A stretch of DNA of 64,000 nt from Mycobacterium gordonae (GTDB taxonomy: Bacteria > Actinomycetota > Actinomycetes > Mycobacteriales > Mycobacteriaceae): contig NZ_CP070973.1 in the NCBI RefSeq assembly GCF_017086405.1, positions 6,108,739 to 6,172,738 of the forward strand, given 5' to 3'. The notes beneath the pieces are model-generated. The model had not been told where the DNA came from, made no database searches, and worked only from the letters and a program-made list of their open reading frames with translations. Of this stretch, positions 1 through 9,338 are shown piece by piece. Made by a program: the position numbers and the translations under genes. Numbering within the stretch: position 1 is the first letter of the stretch; each line of letters begins with the position of its first letter.

Positions 1-2
1 CC

Positions 3-185
3 GCCACCGTGATCAGGGCCGCGGTCGCCGAGCTGAATCCGAATTCGGCCGTCGTACTGGTTTTCGTAAAACAAAAGACGGCAAGCAAGGAAAAACCGGA
101 TCCGGTGGTGACATCGAGCAGCCTTCGGGTAACGTTGAAAAAGGTCAACAGTTCATGGCTTATTGAGAAATTCGAGAGCATGTGA
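3..185 (+). CDS. Mce-associated (Mas) protein, C-terminal fragment
   Basis: This reading frame is open from the left edge and ends at TGA 183-185, giving the last 60 residues of a protein whose start lies outside the window. The visible part (AVVLVFVKQK, then SSSLRVTLKKVNSSWLIEKFE) has the alternating strands and the closing 'RVTL-K-V-W-I' pattern of the C-terminal domain of Mce-associated membrane proteins, which are normally anchored by one N-terminal helix. In M. tuberculosis such genes sit immediately beside mce operons, and the Mce operon here converges on it. Family assignment is by resemblance only; the membrane segment is not visible. Confidence 0.6.
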   Translation, partial: ATVIRAAVAELNPNSAVVLVFVKQKTASKEKPDPVVTSSSLRVTLKKVNSSWLIEKFESM

Positions 186-236
186 GCTCATATCTGCATT
201 CGCTGTGAACGTTCGACCGCAGGTGAATTTCTCCGA

Positions 237-779
237 ATGCGGCGCGTCGAGGAGCAGCGGGTGATGCGTTCAGTAAGTGCGACGGTCAGCGCCACCCTCG
301 CGGTGGGCGGCGTGGCGGTCATGCTCCATACGGCCCCGCCGGCCGCGGCCTACAACCCGGCCATCAACGGCAGATTTACCGCCACCCTGATCGGCGACTA
401 TGCGCGGACCCGAACCGTGTATCACGACGAAGCAGTGGTGCAGAGCACCTGGACGATCAGCTCGTCGTGTTCGACCGCGCAGGACTGCAGCGGCCAAGTG
501 GTGAGCGACCAGGGCTGGACGGCCCCGATGACCATGCACGACGGGCTCAACTGGTACGTCAAGCGCGACGTCCCGAACTGGGAGACCTGCGACGACGGCA
601 CCACGTTCACCGGCCACGAGGTGTTTTATTTCTATCCCGCTAACCCGGAAACCGGTGAAAACGTGCTTGGTTCAGCGGTTCTGGCCGGACGGGAGCATAT
701 CGCCGGCGCCAGCGGTGCCTGCGGCACGAACGCCCCGCTGTACATCGAGCAACCGTTCCGGCTGGATAGGATCGGCTGA
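237..779 (+). CDS. small secreted protein of unknown function
   Basis: A 180-residue protein with an N-terminal signal peptide: basic start, hydrophobic core around residues 13-30 (SATLAVGGVAVML), and a likely signal peptidase site after PAAAYN. The mature part has four or five Cys in a pattern that suggests disulfides (SSCSTAQDC, ETC, GACG) and no membrane segment. I do not recognise a named family with certainty. An alternative start at ATG 264 has a better GAGGAG ribosome site and gives a tighter signal peptide. It lies about 50 bp downstream of the Mce-associated fragment on the same strand and ends 11 bp from the end of mceF, so an envelope role linked to the Mce system is plausible but inferred. 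Confidence 0.75.
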   Translation: MRRVEEQRVMRSVSATVSATLAVGGVAVMLHTAPPAAAYNPAINGRFTATLIGDYARTRTVYHDEAVVQSTWTISSSCSTAQDCSGQVVSDQGWTAPMTMHDGLNWYVKRDVPNWETCDDGTTFTGHEVFYFYPANPETGENVLGSAVLAGREHIAGASGACGTNAPLYIEQPFRLDRIG

Positions 780-790
780 AGCCACCCACA

Positions 791-2419
791 TCAGATGGCG
801 AACATGTCCTTCCACGTCTTCGGCGCCTTGGAAGCGACGAGATCCGTCTGACGGTAGACCTGCCCATCGGGAGCCACGTAGCTGCCGTTCTCCGGATTGT
901 ATTGAGCGAACGCCACCGAGGGACCCGGGGATTCGTTGCGCCCGAACGCACTCGGAGCCGCGGAGGGGGATGCGCCGGGCGTTGCCGCGGCCGGGGCCGG
1001 GTTTTCAGCCTGGTCCAGCGGTGCAATGGAAGTCACCTGGCCCATCGGCGCCTGCGGGGTGATTCCGGGCGCCACCGATGCTCCCGCGGGAGGCGGCACC
1101 ACCCCAGGCGGCAGCGGTGTTCCGTCGACCGGCCCGAAGATCCGTTCGCGGTTCTGGTTGACCCGGTCGTCGGGCGGGATGCCCTGCGCGAGCAGGTTCG
1201 GGTCCAACGGGTAGGTGCCGAATGCGTGCTGTCTCATGGCCAGTGGCATGAACGGCTTGTCGCTATCGCAGATTTCGACCGTGGGCGCCCGCTTTCCGGG
1301 ATGTCCCATGCAGGGATAGTTGCGGGCACCGCGCACCCCGATCGGTGAGTCCTGCGGGAGCTTGCAGTACAACCCGTCAGGCGTGTCGATGGTGGTGGTG
1401 TCGGCCGGTGATCGCCATTGGCTCGGTGGCAGGAAGCCGACCGTACACGCGGGCGGGTCGCTGAGGATGAGATTGAACGCGCCCGTGGCCAATCCGGTCG
1501 GGCTCTTGGTGCCCAGAAACGACTGAATGGCGGCGGTGAACGGCGGCAGTATCACCAGCACCTGCTCAAGGGATGCGTGATAGGTCACGCCGATCTGGCC
1601 GATGGTGGTGAGGTTGGCCAGCAGCACCGGCAGCGTCGGCTTGATCTGGTCCAGCAACCGGGAGGCCTCGTTGAGCGCTTCCGGCCCGTCTTCCAGCAGC
1701 GTGCGCACCTGCGGATCGTTGGTCGCCAGTTGGCCGGTGAATCCGGCCAGGCTGTGGGCCCACCGGCGGATCGAGCCGGCCGTCTGCGCCTGACTGTCCA
1801 GCAGCGGCCCGGTATCCTCGGTCAGGCTGCGCGCCCGGTCGGAGACCCCATTGAGGTCACCGGAGATTTGTGCTGAGGAGTCGAACAGCGAGCCGAAATC
1901 GTAACTGGCGCCGTTGAATGCCTTGAACGACTCGTCGAGCAGCTGCGTCAGCTTGCCCTGCGGGATGCTGTTGAGCAGCGCGCTGGTCTGATCAAGTACA
2001 GGACCGATCGGCTGCGGAATCTTGGTGTCCTTCGCCGCGATCACCGAGCCGTCGTGCAGAAAGGGGCCCGAGTCGGTTCGTGGCCGTAGGTCGACGTACT
2101 GCTCGCCCACCGCCGAGATGCTGCGCACCTCCGCATCCAGATCCGCCGGGATCTTCGGCGAAGTGTCCAGCCGCATCGTGGCTTTCGCGCCGCGAGGGGT
2201 CAGCTCCACGCCGGTGACCTTGCCGATCTGTATGCCGCGATACGTGACATTGCTGAAGCGGTAGAGGTTTCCGGTCTCACGCAGTTCCAGCGTGACCGTC
2301 ATCTTGCCGATCCCGAGCAGCGTCGGCGCCTGCACATAGTAGATGACCATCACGAACAGGCCGATGACGCCCACAATCGCGAAGATCGCCAACTGGATTC
2401 GGATGAAGCGGGTCAGCAT
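791..2419 (-). CDS. mceF: Mce family protein, MceF position
   Basis: Sixth and last mce gene of the operon, 542 residues. An N-terminal membrane anchor (about residues 8-30) is followed by the MlaD/Mce domain (about 38-115, including 'YRGIQIGKVTGVEL'), a long helical region that builds the lipid-conducting tunnel in Mce complexes, and a Pro/Ala-rich tail. Mce proteins form heterohexamers in the periplasm that pass lipids such as sterols or fatty acids to the YrbE permease. The ATG directly abuts the TAG of mceE, so translation is probably coupled. Position and lack of a lipobox fit MceF. Which numbered mce locus this corresponds to cannot be told from the sequence alone. Confidence 0.9.
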   Translation of the reverse strand: MLTRFIRIQLAIFAIVGVIGLFVMVIYYVQAPTLLGIGKMTVTLELRETGNLYRFSNVTYRGIQIGKVTGVELTPRGAKATMRLDTSPKIPADLDAEVRSISAVGEQYVDLRPRTDSGPFLHDGSVIAAKDTKIPQPIGPVLDQTSALLNSIPQGKLTQLLDESFKAFNGASYDFGSLFDSSAQISGDLNGVSDRARSLTEDTGPLLDSQAQTAGSIRRWAHSLAGFTGQLATNDPQVRTLLEDGPEALNEASRLLDQIKPTLPVLLANLTTIGQIGVTYHASLEQVLVILPPFTAAIQSFLGTKSPTGLATGAFNLILSDPPACTVGFLPPSQWRSPADTTTIDTPDGLYCKLPQDSPIGVRGARNYPCMGHPGKRAPTVEICDSDKPFMPLAMRQHAFGTYPLDPNLLAQGIPPDDRVNQNRERIFGPVDGTPLPPGVVPPPAGASVAPGITPQAPMGQVTSIAPLDQAENPAPAAATPGASPSAAPSAFGRNESPGPSVAFAQYNPENGSYVAPDGQVYRQTDLVASKAPKTWKDMFAI

Positions 2420-3676
2420 CTAACCACTCCCCCCCGCCGGCGCGACAGCGGGCGGCAACCCGTTTGGCAGCGTTGCGCTCTGATCGGTCGCCGGCGCCGT
2501 CGAGGGCGGCGGTCCGGGCGCGGCCTGGGGCGGTCCAGGAGCCGCCGGCGGCGGACCGGGAAGGTACGAGCCGGGAGCACCGGGCGCACCGTACCGGAAC
2601 TGCAGGTACTCGGGTTCGCCGGCCGCCGGGACGCTCTCGGCCCCCAGCCGTTCCCAGTGGGTGCCGCGCAGGATGCTCCTGCGCAACGCCGCGTTGGTCA
2701 GGTCGATGATGAAGTACCCGTTGACATAGTCGCCCCGGACGTAGCGGTCGATGAAGCCCTGGGTGAACGGGAACGTCGGCGCGTAGGCAAGGGCCGCATC
2801 GAGATCTGGCCCCACGTCGGCCAGCGCGCTGATCGTGGGCTCGAGGTTCTTGAGGTTGTTCACCAGGTCGTCGCCCGCGTCATTGACCAGTCGGGTTGCC
2901 GTGTTGCTGAACGTTCCGAGCTTGTTAAGCGCGGTGGTGAGGCGGGGACGCTCTCTGTTGAGCACGTCGAGCGCCGGCGGAATCTTGTTCAGCGCCTGGG
3001 TGATCACGTCGCGCTGTCCGGCCAGTGTGCCGGAAAGCCGGTTCAGCGCCTGGACCGACGCGACGATGTTGTCGCGCTGAGCGTCAAAGGTGCCGACGAA
3101 CCGGTCCAGACGGTGCAGCAGATCGCGAACGTCGCCCGCGCGGCCGGACAGGGCGGCGTTGAAGTTGTTGATGATGTCCCCGATCTGGCCTAGCCCGCCG
3201 GCGTTGAGGACTACCGACAGCGAGGACAGCGTCTGCTCGGTCGACGGATACGTCGACGACCGGTTGAGCGGGATGGTGGCGCCCGGTTGCAGGCGGCCGG
3301 TCGGGGCCTGGCCCAGCGGCGTATTCAGTTGCAGGTGCATCGATCCCAGCAAACTGGTCTGGCCGACGCTGGCCACCGCGTTGGCCGGAATCACCACATG
3401 AGGCCGCACGGATACCTCGACATCGGCGTGCCAGCCCCGCACGGATAATCTCCGGATGCTGCCGACGATGACATCGTTGATCATCACCGGCGAATTGGCT
3501 TCCAGCGTTCCGACATTGGCGATTTCGACGTGATAGCTGGTCGAGCCGGGGCCGCGCCCTACCGCCCCCGGCAGTGGCAGGGAGTTCAGGCCGCTGAACG
3601 CGCAGCCGGTCGAGGTGAGCATGACGCACAGACCGATGCCCAGTATCAGGCGTAGGCGCCGCATCGTGGCTGTCAT
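2420..3676 (-). CDS. mceE: Mce family lipoprotein, MceE position
   Basis: The fifth mce gene, 418 residues from ATG 3676, chosen because it overlaps the mceD stop as ATGA and begins with a proper lipoprotein signal peptide: basic MRRLRL, hydrophobic core, then a lipobox ending STG-Cys at residue 25. A longer open frame extends upstream but reads the mceD tail out of frame. The MlaD domain follows (NVGTLEANSPVMINDVIVGSI), then the helical region and a Pro/Gly-rich C-terminus. MceE-type proteins are the lipid-anchored members of the complex (Lpr proteins in M. tuberculosis). It should be anchored through a lipidated Cys on the outer face of the inner membrane. Confidence 0.9.
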   Translation of the reverse strand: MTATMRRLRLILGIGLCVMLTSTGCAFSGLNSLPLPGAVGRGPGSTSYHVEIANVGTLEANSPVMINDVIVGSIRRLSVRGWHADVEVSVRPHVVIPANAVASVGQTSLLGSMHLQLNTPLGQAPTGRLQPGATIPLNRSSTYPSTEQTLSSLSVVLNAGGLGQIGDIINNFNAALSGRAGDVRDLLHRLDRFVGTFDAQRDNIVASVQALNRLSGTLAGQRDVITQALNKIPPALDVLNRERPRLTTALNKLGTFSNTATRLVNDAGDDLVNNLKNLEPTISALADVGPDLDAALAYAPTFPFTQGFIDRYVRGDYVNGYFIIDLTNAALRRSILRGTHWERLGAESVPAAGEPEYLQFRYGAPGAPGSYLPGPPPAAPGPPQAAPGPPPSTAPATDQSATLPNGLPPAVAPAGGSG

Positions 3677-5082
3677 GGTTGCGGCCTTTCGGCGGGCAGC
3701 AGCAGCTCCGGCACGCTCTGCGGCGCCGGCGCCGGCGCCGGCGGCACACTCGGCGGCGGCGGCTCGGGCATCGCGGCTCCCGGTATCCGCGCCGGCGGTC
3801 CCGGCGGAGGCGGTGCTTCGGGAACGTCGCCTGGCAACCCGGTGTACGCCGATACAGCGGGCGGCAACTCGGGCGCGGTCGGCTTCGGCCCTTCGCCGCC
3901 CGGGGCCAGTCGTTGCTCGGTGTAGACGACGTTCTTCGGATCGAATGCCGGTGCCAGGAAGGGGTTCACCGGAATCGGGAAGTAGTTGAAGTTGAAAAAG
4001 GTCAGCGGGTTGAACACCTTCAGTGCGGGACTGAGGTACAGGCCGCACAGCTTGCCGGTCTCGACCGAGGTGACGTTCTCCAGCGCGCCGATCTGCGAGC
4101 AGAAGGCGTTCGTCGGATTGCTGAGATTCTGTAGGCCGACGCCGCCGCGTACGTTGCCAACGTCGGGGTCATAGTCGTTGTAGGCGTTGGCAAGTGCGTT
4201 CGGCGCCACGTGCAGCACGTTCTGCAGTGCCATCTTGTTGTCGACGAGAATCTGGGTGAGGTCGGCCAACCGGGTGATCTGCTCCGCGGTCTGGTCGCGG
4301 CTGCCCGCAATAAACCGCTGCACTTCTCCGACCGCACTCGAAAGGTCCGTCAGCGCCGCGTCCAGGGTGGACTTGTTGTCGTCGAGCACGCTGGTGAGGC
4401 TGGCCAGTCGGTCGTTGAACTGGACGAGCTGGACATTACTGTCGCGCAGGGCGCCGACGAATGTCTGCAGATTCTTGATGATGTCGACGAGGTTGCCGCT
4501 GCCGTTGGCGAAAATCCGTCCCAGCGCAGACAATTGGCCCAACGTCTGGCGCAGCTTGTCGCCGTTGCCGCCGAGTGCGTTGGCGGCGGCGTCGATGAAC
4601 CGCGCCACCGACGGCGTCGACACCTTGCTGTTGGGGCCGAAATCGGTTGCCAACCGCATCAATTGGTCCTTGATCTCGTCCCACTCCACCGGTGTCGCCG
4701 TCCGGTTGACGGGTATCACAGCGCCGTCGGCCATGACGGCGCCGGTGGAGCGGTAGGCGGGCGTGAGCTGGACATAACGTGCCGCCACCAAATTTTGCGC
4801 GACGATAACGGCTTTCGCATCTGCCGGAATGGAGATGCCGTGGTCGACGTGCATCACCATCTTGGCCTGAGTTCCGGCCGGCTTGATCGATTCGATGGTG
4901 CCGACCTTCAGACCAGAGACGCGCACATCGTCACCGGGATAGATGGCGGTGGCAGTGTGGAAGTAGGCGATGATCGTGGTGGGCCGGAAGAACGTGTTGC
5001 GGATGGCGACCCCCGCGCCGACCACGAGCAGCACCGCCAGCAGGACAGCCAGGGCCAGCTTGAAACCCTTGCGCCGCATCAT
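3673..5082 (-). CDS. mceD: Mce family protein, MceD position
   Basis: Fourth mce gene, 469 residues. The start is taken at ATG 5082, the first of two consecutive ATGs, overlapping the TGA of mceC; the upstream extension of the frame only shadows mceC. Basic N-terminus (MMRRKGFK), membrane helix about residues 8-27, MlaD domain about 40-120 (GDDVRVSGLKVGTIESI), then helical repeats and a proline-rich tail dominated by Pro-Ala-Pro. The tail resembles those of other mycobacterial Mce proteins and is presumably a flexible, surface-directed segment. Confidence 0.9.
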   Translation of the reverse strand: MMRRKGFKLALAVLLAVLLVVGAGVAIRNTFFRPTTIIAYFHTATAIYPGDDVRVSGLKVGTIESIKPAGTQAKMVMHVDHGISIPADAKAVIVAQNLVAARYVQLTPAYRSTGAVMADGAVIPVNRTATPVEWDEIKDQLMRLATDFGPNSKVSTPSVARFIDAAANALGGNGDKLRQTLGQLSALGRIFANGSGNLVDIIKNLQTFVGALRDSNVQLVQFNDRLASLTSVLDDNKSTLDAALTDLSSAVGEVQRFIAGSRDQTAEQITRLADLTQILVDNKMALQNVLHVAPNALANAYNDYDPDVGNVRGGVGLQNLSNPTNAFCSQIGALENVTSVETGKLCGLYLSPALKVFNPLTFFNFNYFPIPVNPFLAPAFDPKNVVYTEQRLAPGGEGPKPTAPELPPAVSAYTGLPGDVPEAPPPPGPPARIPGAAMPEPPPPSVPPAPAPAPQSVPELLLPAERPQP

Positions 5083-6161
5083 CGCGACCCTCCCGGGTTC
5101 TGGTTGAACGGGAACGGCAGCAAGGCCCGCGGGCCGGCGTTGTCCGGCGGTTGGCCCGGGGCACCGTAAGCACGGAAGCCGAAGGCGTAGTCGAACAACC
5201 ACTGGAAGAACTGCAGCGTGAAGATGTTCGGGATGAACGGGTTGTAGTAGAAGCCGCTGGACACGGTCTCACCCTGAGTCAACTCGAATTTGGCCAAACC
5301 CGGGATCGCTTTGGCGAGGTTGTCGCGGTTGTCTTCCAGCATCGCGGTCACGGAGTTCAGCTTGGTCAGCGTCGGCGCCAGCTTTGCCTCGTTGTCGTGC
5401 ACCAGCCCGGAGAGCTGCTTGGCCACCGCGGAGGTGCTGGCGAGCAGTCGCACGATCGCCTGCCTCCGCTCCACCAGCGTCGAGAGCAAGTCGTCGGCGT
5501 TGAGGATCAGGGTGTTCAGCTGGTTACTGCGCTCCGAGAGGATGTGCGTGACATCGGCTGCGCCCTTGAGCAACTGACTCAGGGTCTGATTGCGTTCGTT
5601 GAGGGTCGACGAAAGCCGGGTCACCCCGTCGAACGTCGGACCCAGTTGCGGCGCAATCTGATTCAGCGTGTTCGATAGCGTGTCCAGGGACTGGTTGAGG
5701 GTGTTGGTGTTGGTCCCGGCGATGTCGGTCGCCAAATCACCGACGGCCTCGGACAGCGAGTAGGGCGAGGAGGTTCGCGACAGCGGGATGACCGCCATCG
5801 GACGCATGTTACCGCTGCCGGTCGACTCGACGGTCAACACCCGCTGGCCCAGTAGCGACCCGGTGCGGATGTGCGCGGTGCTGGCCGACCCGAGTTGCAC
5901 CGCCCCTTTGACGGTGAACGTCACCAGCACGTCCCCGCCCTGCAGCGACATGCCCGACACGCTGCCGACCTTGATCCCCGAGACCGTCACGTCATTGCCG
6001 GTCACCAGGCCTCCGGCATCGGCGAACACCGCCTGGTAGCGGACGGTGGTGGCGCGCTGCAGCAATTGGTCGGGTGACAGCCCGACGGCAATGACCAGCA
6101 CTATCAACACGACGCCGATGAATCCGGCGCGAATGAGGCGCGCTCCGCGGTACTTAAGCAT
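5079..6161 (-). CDS. mceC: Mce family protein, MceC position
   Basis: Third mce gene, 360 residues from ATG 6161 (MLKYRGARLIRAGF), which overlaps the end of mceB by 8 bp; a 30-residue upstream extension is only the mceB tail in another frame. Membrane helix about residues 11-30, MlaD domain about 42-120 (NDVTVSGIKVGSVSGMSLQ), then a long helical region with repeated ERxxQL-type heptads. At 360 residues it is on the short side for MceC and lacks the long Pro-rich C-terminal tail. Confidence 0.88.
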   Translation of the reverse strand: MLKYRGARLIRAGFIGVVLIVLVIAVGLSPDQLLQRATTVRYQAVFADAGGLVTGNDVTVSGIKVGSVSGMSLQGGDVLVTFTVKGAVQLGSASTAHIRTGSLLGQRVLTVESTGSGNMRPMAVIPLSRTSSPYSLSEAVGDLATDIAGTNTNTLNQSLDTLSNTLNQIAPQLGPTFDGVTRLSSTLNERNQTLSQLLKGAADVTHILSERSNQLNTLILNADDLLSTLVERRQAIVRLLASTSAVAKQLSGLVHDNEAKLAPTLTKLNSVTAMLEDNRDNLAKAIPGLAKFELTQGETVSSGFYYNPFIPNIFTLQFFQWLFDYAFGFRAYGAPGQPPDNAGPRALLPFPFNQNPGGSR

Positions 6162-7185
6162 CGGGTTCCGCACACCTTCCGGTGACCTGGTGGGTGACGC
6201 CCACCTCGACCGTTCGGTACTGCAGATCGGAGACCCGCAGCGCAAGTCCACACAGGTAGTAGGGGAACCACGCGCCGTAGGCGCCCAGCCTGGTCAGCTT
6301 GCGGTAGTTGTTCGGCAGCTTCTTGAGCGAAATGTCGAGGAGGTTCTTGTCGTTGTCCAGCAACGGTGCCAGCCGGTTGAGCTGATCGATCGTGCCGGAC
6401 AACGGCGGGCGGGCGCGGGTAAGCAGATCCGCGATCGACGCTGTCCCGTTGTCCAGCGCGGTGATTGCGGTGCCGATCGTGTCACGGTCCGAAGACAGGC
6501 CGCTGATCAGGCGCTCCAGCCGGTCGATCGCGCCGGAGAACTTGGTGCCTTCCGCGTCGACGGTGCCGACCACGGTGTTGAGGTTGTCGATCAGGGCCTG
6601 CACCGTTTCGCGGTTGTCGGCCAACGTGTTCGAGAACGACGACGTCTTGGACAACAACGACTGGAGGGTACCGCCCTCGCCCTGGAACACCTCGATCAGC
6701 GACGCGCTCAGCGCGTTGACGTCTTCGGCCTTGAGGCCCTTGGTGACCGGCTTCAACCCGCCCAGCAGCAGGTCGAGGTCCAGGGCCGGTGCGGTGCGGT
6801 CGATCGGGATCTCCGAACCGCCCGGCAGTGGCTTGGTGTTGCCCGGGCCGTCGAGCAGTTCGAGGTAGCGGTCGCCGACGAGGTTGAGGTAGCGGATGAC
6901 GGCGCGGGTGCCGCCGGTGAGCACCACGTCGTGGTTGGCGTCGAACTTCACCAGAACCTTTTTGTCCGCTCGCAATTCGACGCTGTTCACCGTACCCACC
7001 CGGACACCGGCCACCCGCACGGTCTGCCCCTCTTTCAGGCGCGACACATCGGTGAAGAGCGCGGAATACTCCGTGGTGGAACCGGTTTGGTACTGGCCGA
7101 AGATGAAGAACAGCGAAATCGTCAGCAGCACCATGACCAGCGCGAAGGCGCCGAACTTGATGATCATCCCGCGTGAGTTGCTCAT
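6154..7185 (-). CDS. mceB: Mce family protein, MceB position
   Basis: Second mce gene, 343 residues, with its start overlapping the mceA stop as ATGA. N-terminal membrane helix (IIKFGAFALVMVLLTISLFFIF), MlaD domain (EGQTVRVAGVRVGTVNSVEL), then helical repeats, and a C-terminal aromatic segment (GAYGAWFPYYLCGLALRV) typical of MceB proteins. It is one of six different subunits expected in the periplasmic hexamer. No catalytic residues are expected. Confidence 0.9.
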   Translation of the reverse strand: MSNSRGMIIKFGAFALVMVLLTISLFFIFGQYQTGSTTEYSALFTDVSRLKEGQTVRVAGVRVGTVNSVELRADKKVLVKFDANHDVVLTGGTRAVIRYLNLVGDRYLELLDGPGNTKPLPGGSEIPIDRTAPALDLDLLLGGLKPVTKGLKAEDVNALSASLIEVFQGEGGTLQSLLSKTSSFSNTLADNRETVQALIDNLNTVVGTVDAEGTKFSGAIDRLERLISGLSSDRDTIGTAITALDNGTASIADLLTRARPPLSGTIDQLNRLAPLLDNDKNLLDISLKKLPNNYRKLTRLGAYGAWFPYYLCGLALRVSDLQYRTVEVGVTHQVTGRCAEPDA

Positions 7186-8441
7186 CCGGGTTGTCCAATT
7201 TGCATCGTGTTGCGCGGCGGTCCGTCGATCGGCCCGTACAGCAGTTGCTTGAGGGCGTCGGAGTTCAGCAACAGCTGCTGGTTCCCGTACTCCATCGGGT
7301 TGGCGCCCACGTCAGCCACCACGAACGGCGGCGCGACGTCGAAGGGCACCACCGGAAGCGTCTGACACTGCGGCCCTCCGGTTGCAGCCACCTTGGGCAG
7401 GTTGCTCGGATAGCGGTAACGCTCGGCGCCGAATCCGATGTAGACCAACACCTTGATCATCGGTTCGGGCAGGTTCGGCGAATGGAGATTCACCAGAGAA
7501 CCGGCCAGACCGCACCACAGCGCCTGGTGATACTCGTTGGTGAGGTTGGTCGTCGGCAACAGCAGGTGCAGCACATCGGTCAGCGCCTGCCGGTTCCCGC
7601 CGATCACCTCATTGCCGATGTCGGCCAAACCGATCGAGCTGATCAGGAACGCGTCCAGGTTCTGTTGCTCTTCAACGACCGACTTGCTGATCCTGATCGC
7701 GTTCTCGGCGGAGCCGATCAGGTCCGGCGCCGCGTCGGCGTAGGCGTTGCTCACCACGGGCAGCACCGAGAGGTCATGGTTCAGCGCGGGCAGCGCCGGA
7801 TCCTGCTTGGCCAGAAAGGCATCGAGGTCGGACAGCGCCTGCCCGATCTTGTGCCCGCGGCCGTTCATCGCCGAGGCGATCGCGCCGAGCGTTTCGTTAA
7901 GCTTGGCGGGATCGATGTTGGACAGCAGGTTGGTGAGCTGTTGGAAGACCGTGTTCACCTCGACGGTCACGCCCTTGCCTTCGAGTACCTGATGCGGTTG
8001 CAGGCTCTGCTGCGAAGGCTGGTCGGGCGGTACCAGCTCGACGAACTTGGCGCCGAAGACCGTCGTGGAGGCGATGTCGACGAGAACGTTGCGCGGAATG
8101 AGACGCATTGCCGACGGCTGCATCGCCAGGTGCAAAACCGCCTGACCGTTCGGGCGTTCCTCGATGGACTCGACCTTGCCCACCATGACCCCGCGCATCT
8201 TCACTTTGGCTTCCGGGTTCATCACCAGGCCGGCGCGCGGCGACACCACGGTCACGGGCACGCTCTCGGTGAACTCACTGTTGAACAACCCGATGGAGAC
8301 GGCGACGATCGCGAGAATGACGACGACGGTGGCCAGGCCCATCAGCGGGCGCACGTAAGGGCGCGGCTTGGGCCGACCGTGGTGGTGCGATCGTCCTCTG
8401 GTGCTGGGGCTATGCCGGCCCGCCGGCACATGTGATGTCAC
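7182..8441 (-). CDS. mceA: Mce family protein, MceA position
   Basis: First mce gene, 419 residues, starting at GTG 8441 with a strong GGGGAGGTGA ribosome site about 10 bp upstream. The N-terminus is unusually rich in His, Arg and Ser before the membrane helix (about residues 34-55). Then come the MlaD domain (NPEAKVKMRGVMVGKVESIEE), the 'VFGAKFVELVPP' segment typical of MceA, and the helical region. MceA subunits are those classically linked to cell entry in M. tuberculosis Mce1, but the biochemical role of Mce systems is lipid import. Confidence 0.92.
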   Translation of the reverse strand: MTSHVPAGRHSPSTRGRSHHHGRPKPRPYVRPLMGLATVVVILAIVAVSIGLFNSEFTESVPVTVVSPRAGLVMNPEAKVKMRGVMVGKVESIEERPNGQAVLHLAMQPSAMRLIPRNVLVDIASTTVFGAKFVELVPPDQPSQQSLQPHQVLEGKGVTVEVNTVFQQLTNLLSNIDPAKLNETLGAIASAMNGRGHKIGQALSDLDAFLAKQDPALPALNHDLSVLPVVSNAYADAAPDLIGSAENAIRISKSVVEEQQNLDAFLISSIGLADIGNEVIGGNRQALTDVLHLLLPTTNLTNEYHQALWCGLAGSLVNLHSPNLPEPMIKVLVYIGFGAERYRYPSNLPKVAATGGPQCQTLPVVPFDVAPPFVVADVGANPMEYGNQQLLLNSDALKQLLYGPIDGPPRNTMQIGQPG

Positions 8442-8459
8442 TGAACGCTTTCACCTCCC

Positions 8460-9305
8460 CTAGCCCGACAGGTTGAAGTTGCCGTTGGAACCGTAGATGG
8501 ACAGCGAGATCAGCAAGGTCACCGAGACCACCACGATCAGCGAGGTCCGCACCGCGTTGCCGGTGGCGACGCCGACACCAGCTGGCCCGCCCGACGCGAA
8601 AAAGCCGTAGTACGTGTGGATCAGGAGAATGGTGATCGCCATCAACACGGCCTGCAGGAACGACCACAACAAGTCGATAGGGTTGAGGAAGGTCGTGAAG
8701 TAGTGCTGATATAAGCCGCCCGACTGGCCGAACAGGATCACCGTGGTGAACTGGCTGGCCAGAAACGACAGGCTGACCGCGATGCTGTACAGCGGCGTGA
8801 TGGCCAGCATCCCGGCGACGATGCGGGTGCTGACCAGATACGAAACCGGCCGGATCGCCATTGATTCCAGCGCGTCGATCTCCTCGTTGATGCGCATGGC
8901 GCCCAGCTGGGCCGTCACTCCGGCGCCGAAGGTGGCCGCCAAGCCGATACCCGCCACAATCGGCGCCGCGATGCGGACGTTGATGAACGCCGCGAGGAAC
9001 CCGGTCAGAGCCTCGATGCCGATGTTGCCCAGCGAGCTGTACCCCTGGACCGCCAGCGTGCCGCCGGCGGCCAGGGTGAGGAAGCCGACGATCACCAGCG
9101 TGCCGCCGATCATCGCCAACGTGCCCGCACCCATGCTTATTTCAGCGATCAGACGAATGATCTCGCGCCCGTATCGGGTCACCGCGAAGGGGATCCCGCC
9201 AAGCGCCTTGCCGTAGAACAGCGTGTGATCGCCGATTCGGCCCAGACTGCCGACCGGTCGCTGGAGTTGCCGCGTCAGACGCGGATAGACGGCTCTCAGC
9301 GCCAC
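8460..9305 (-). CDS. yrbEB: YrbEB, MlaE-type permease subunit of the Mce transporter
   Basis: A 281-residue integral membrane protein, start GTG 9305. Multiple hydrophobic helices and the conserved cytoplasmic coupling motif 'NEEIDALESM' (Glu141, Glu142, Asp144) identify the MlaE/YrbE permease family, whose members contact the MceG/MlaF ATPase. It pairs with YrbEA as the heterodimeric inner-membrane channel below the Mce hexamer. The ATPase gene is not in this window, as is usual: one unlinked mceG serves several mce loci. Confidence 0.94.
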   Translation of the reverse strand: MALRAVYPRLTRQLQRPVGSLGRIGDHTLFYGKALGGIPFAVTRYGREIIRLIAEISMGAGTLAMIGGTLVIVGFLTLAAGGTLAVQGYSSLGNIGIEALTGFLAAFINVRIAAPIVAGIGLAATFGAGVTAQLGAMRINEEIDALESMAIRPVSYLVSTRIVAGMLAITPLYSIAVSLSFLASQFTTVILFGQSGGLYQHYFTTFLNPIDLLWSFLQAVLMAITILLIHTYYGFFASGGPAGVGVATGNAVRTSLIVVVSVTLLISLSIYGSNGNFNLSG

Positions 9306-9338
9306 GATGAGTGCTTACACCTCCGTTCTCATGAATAC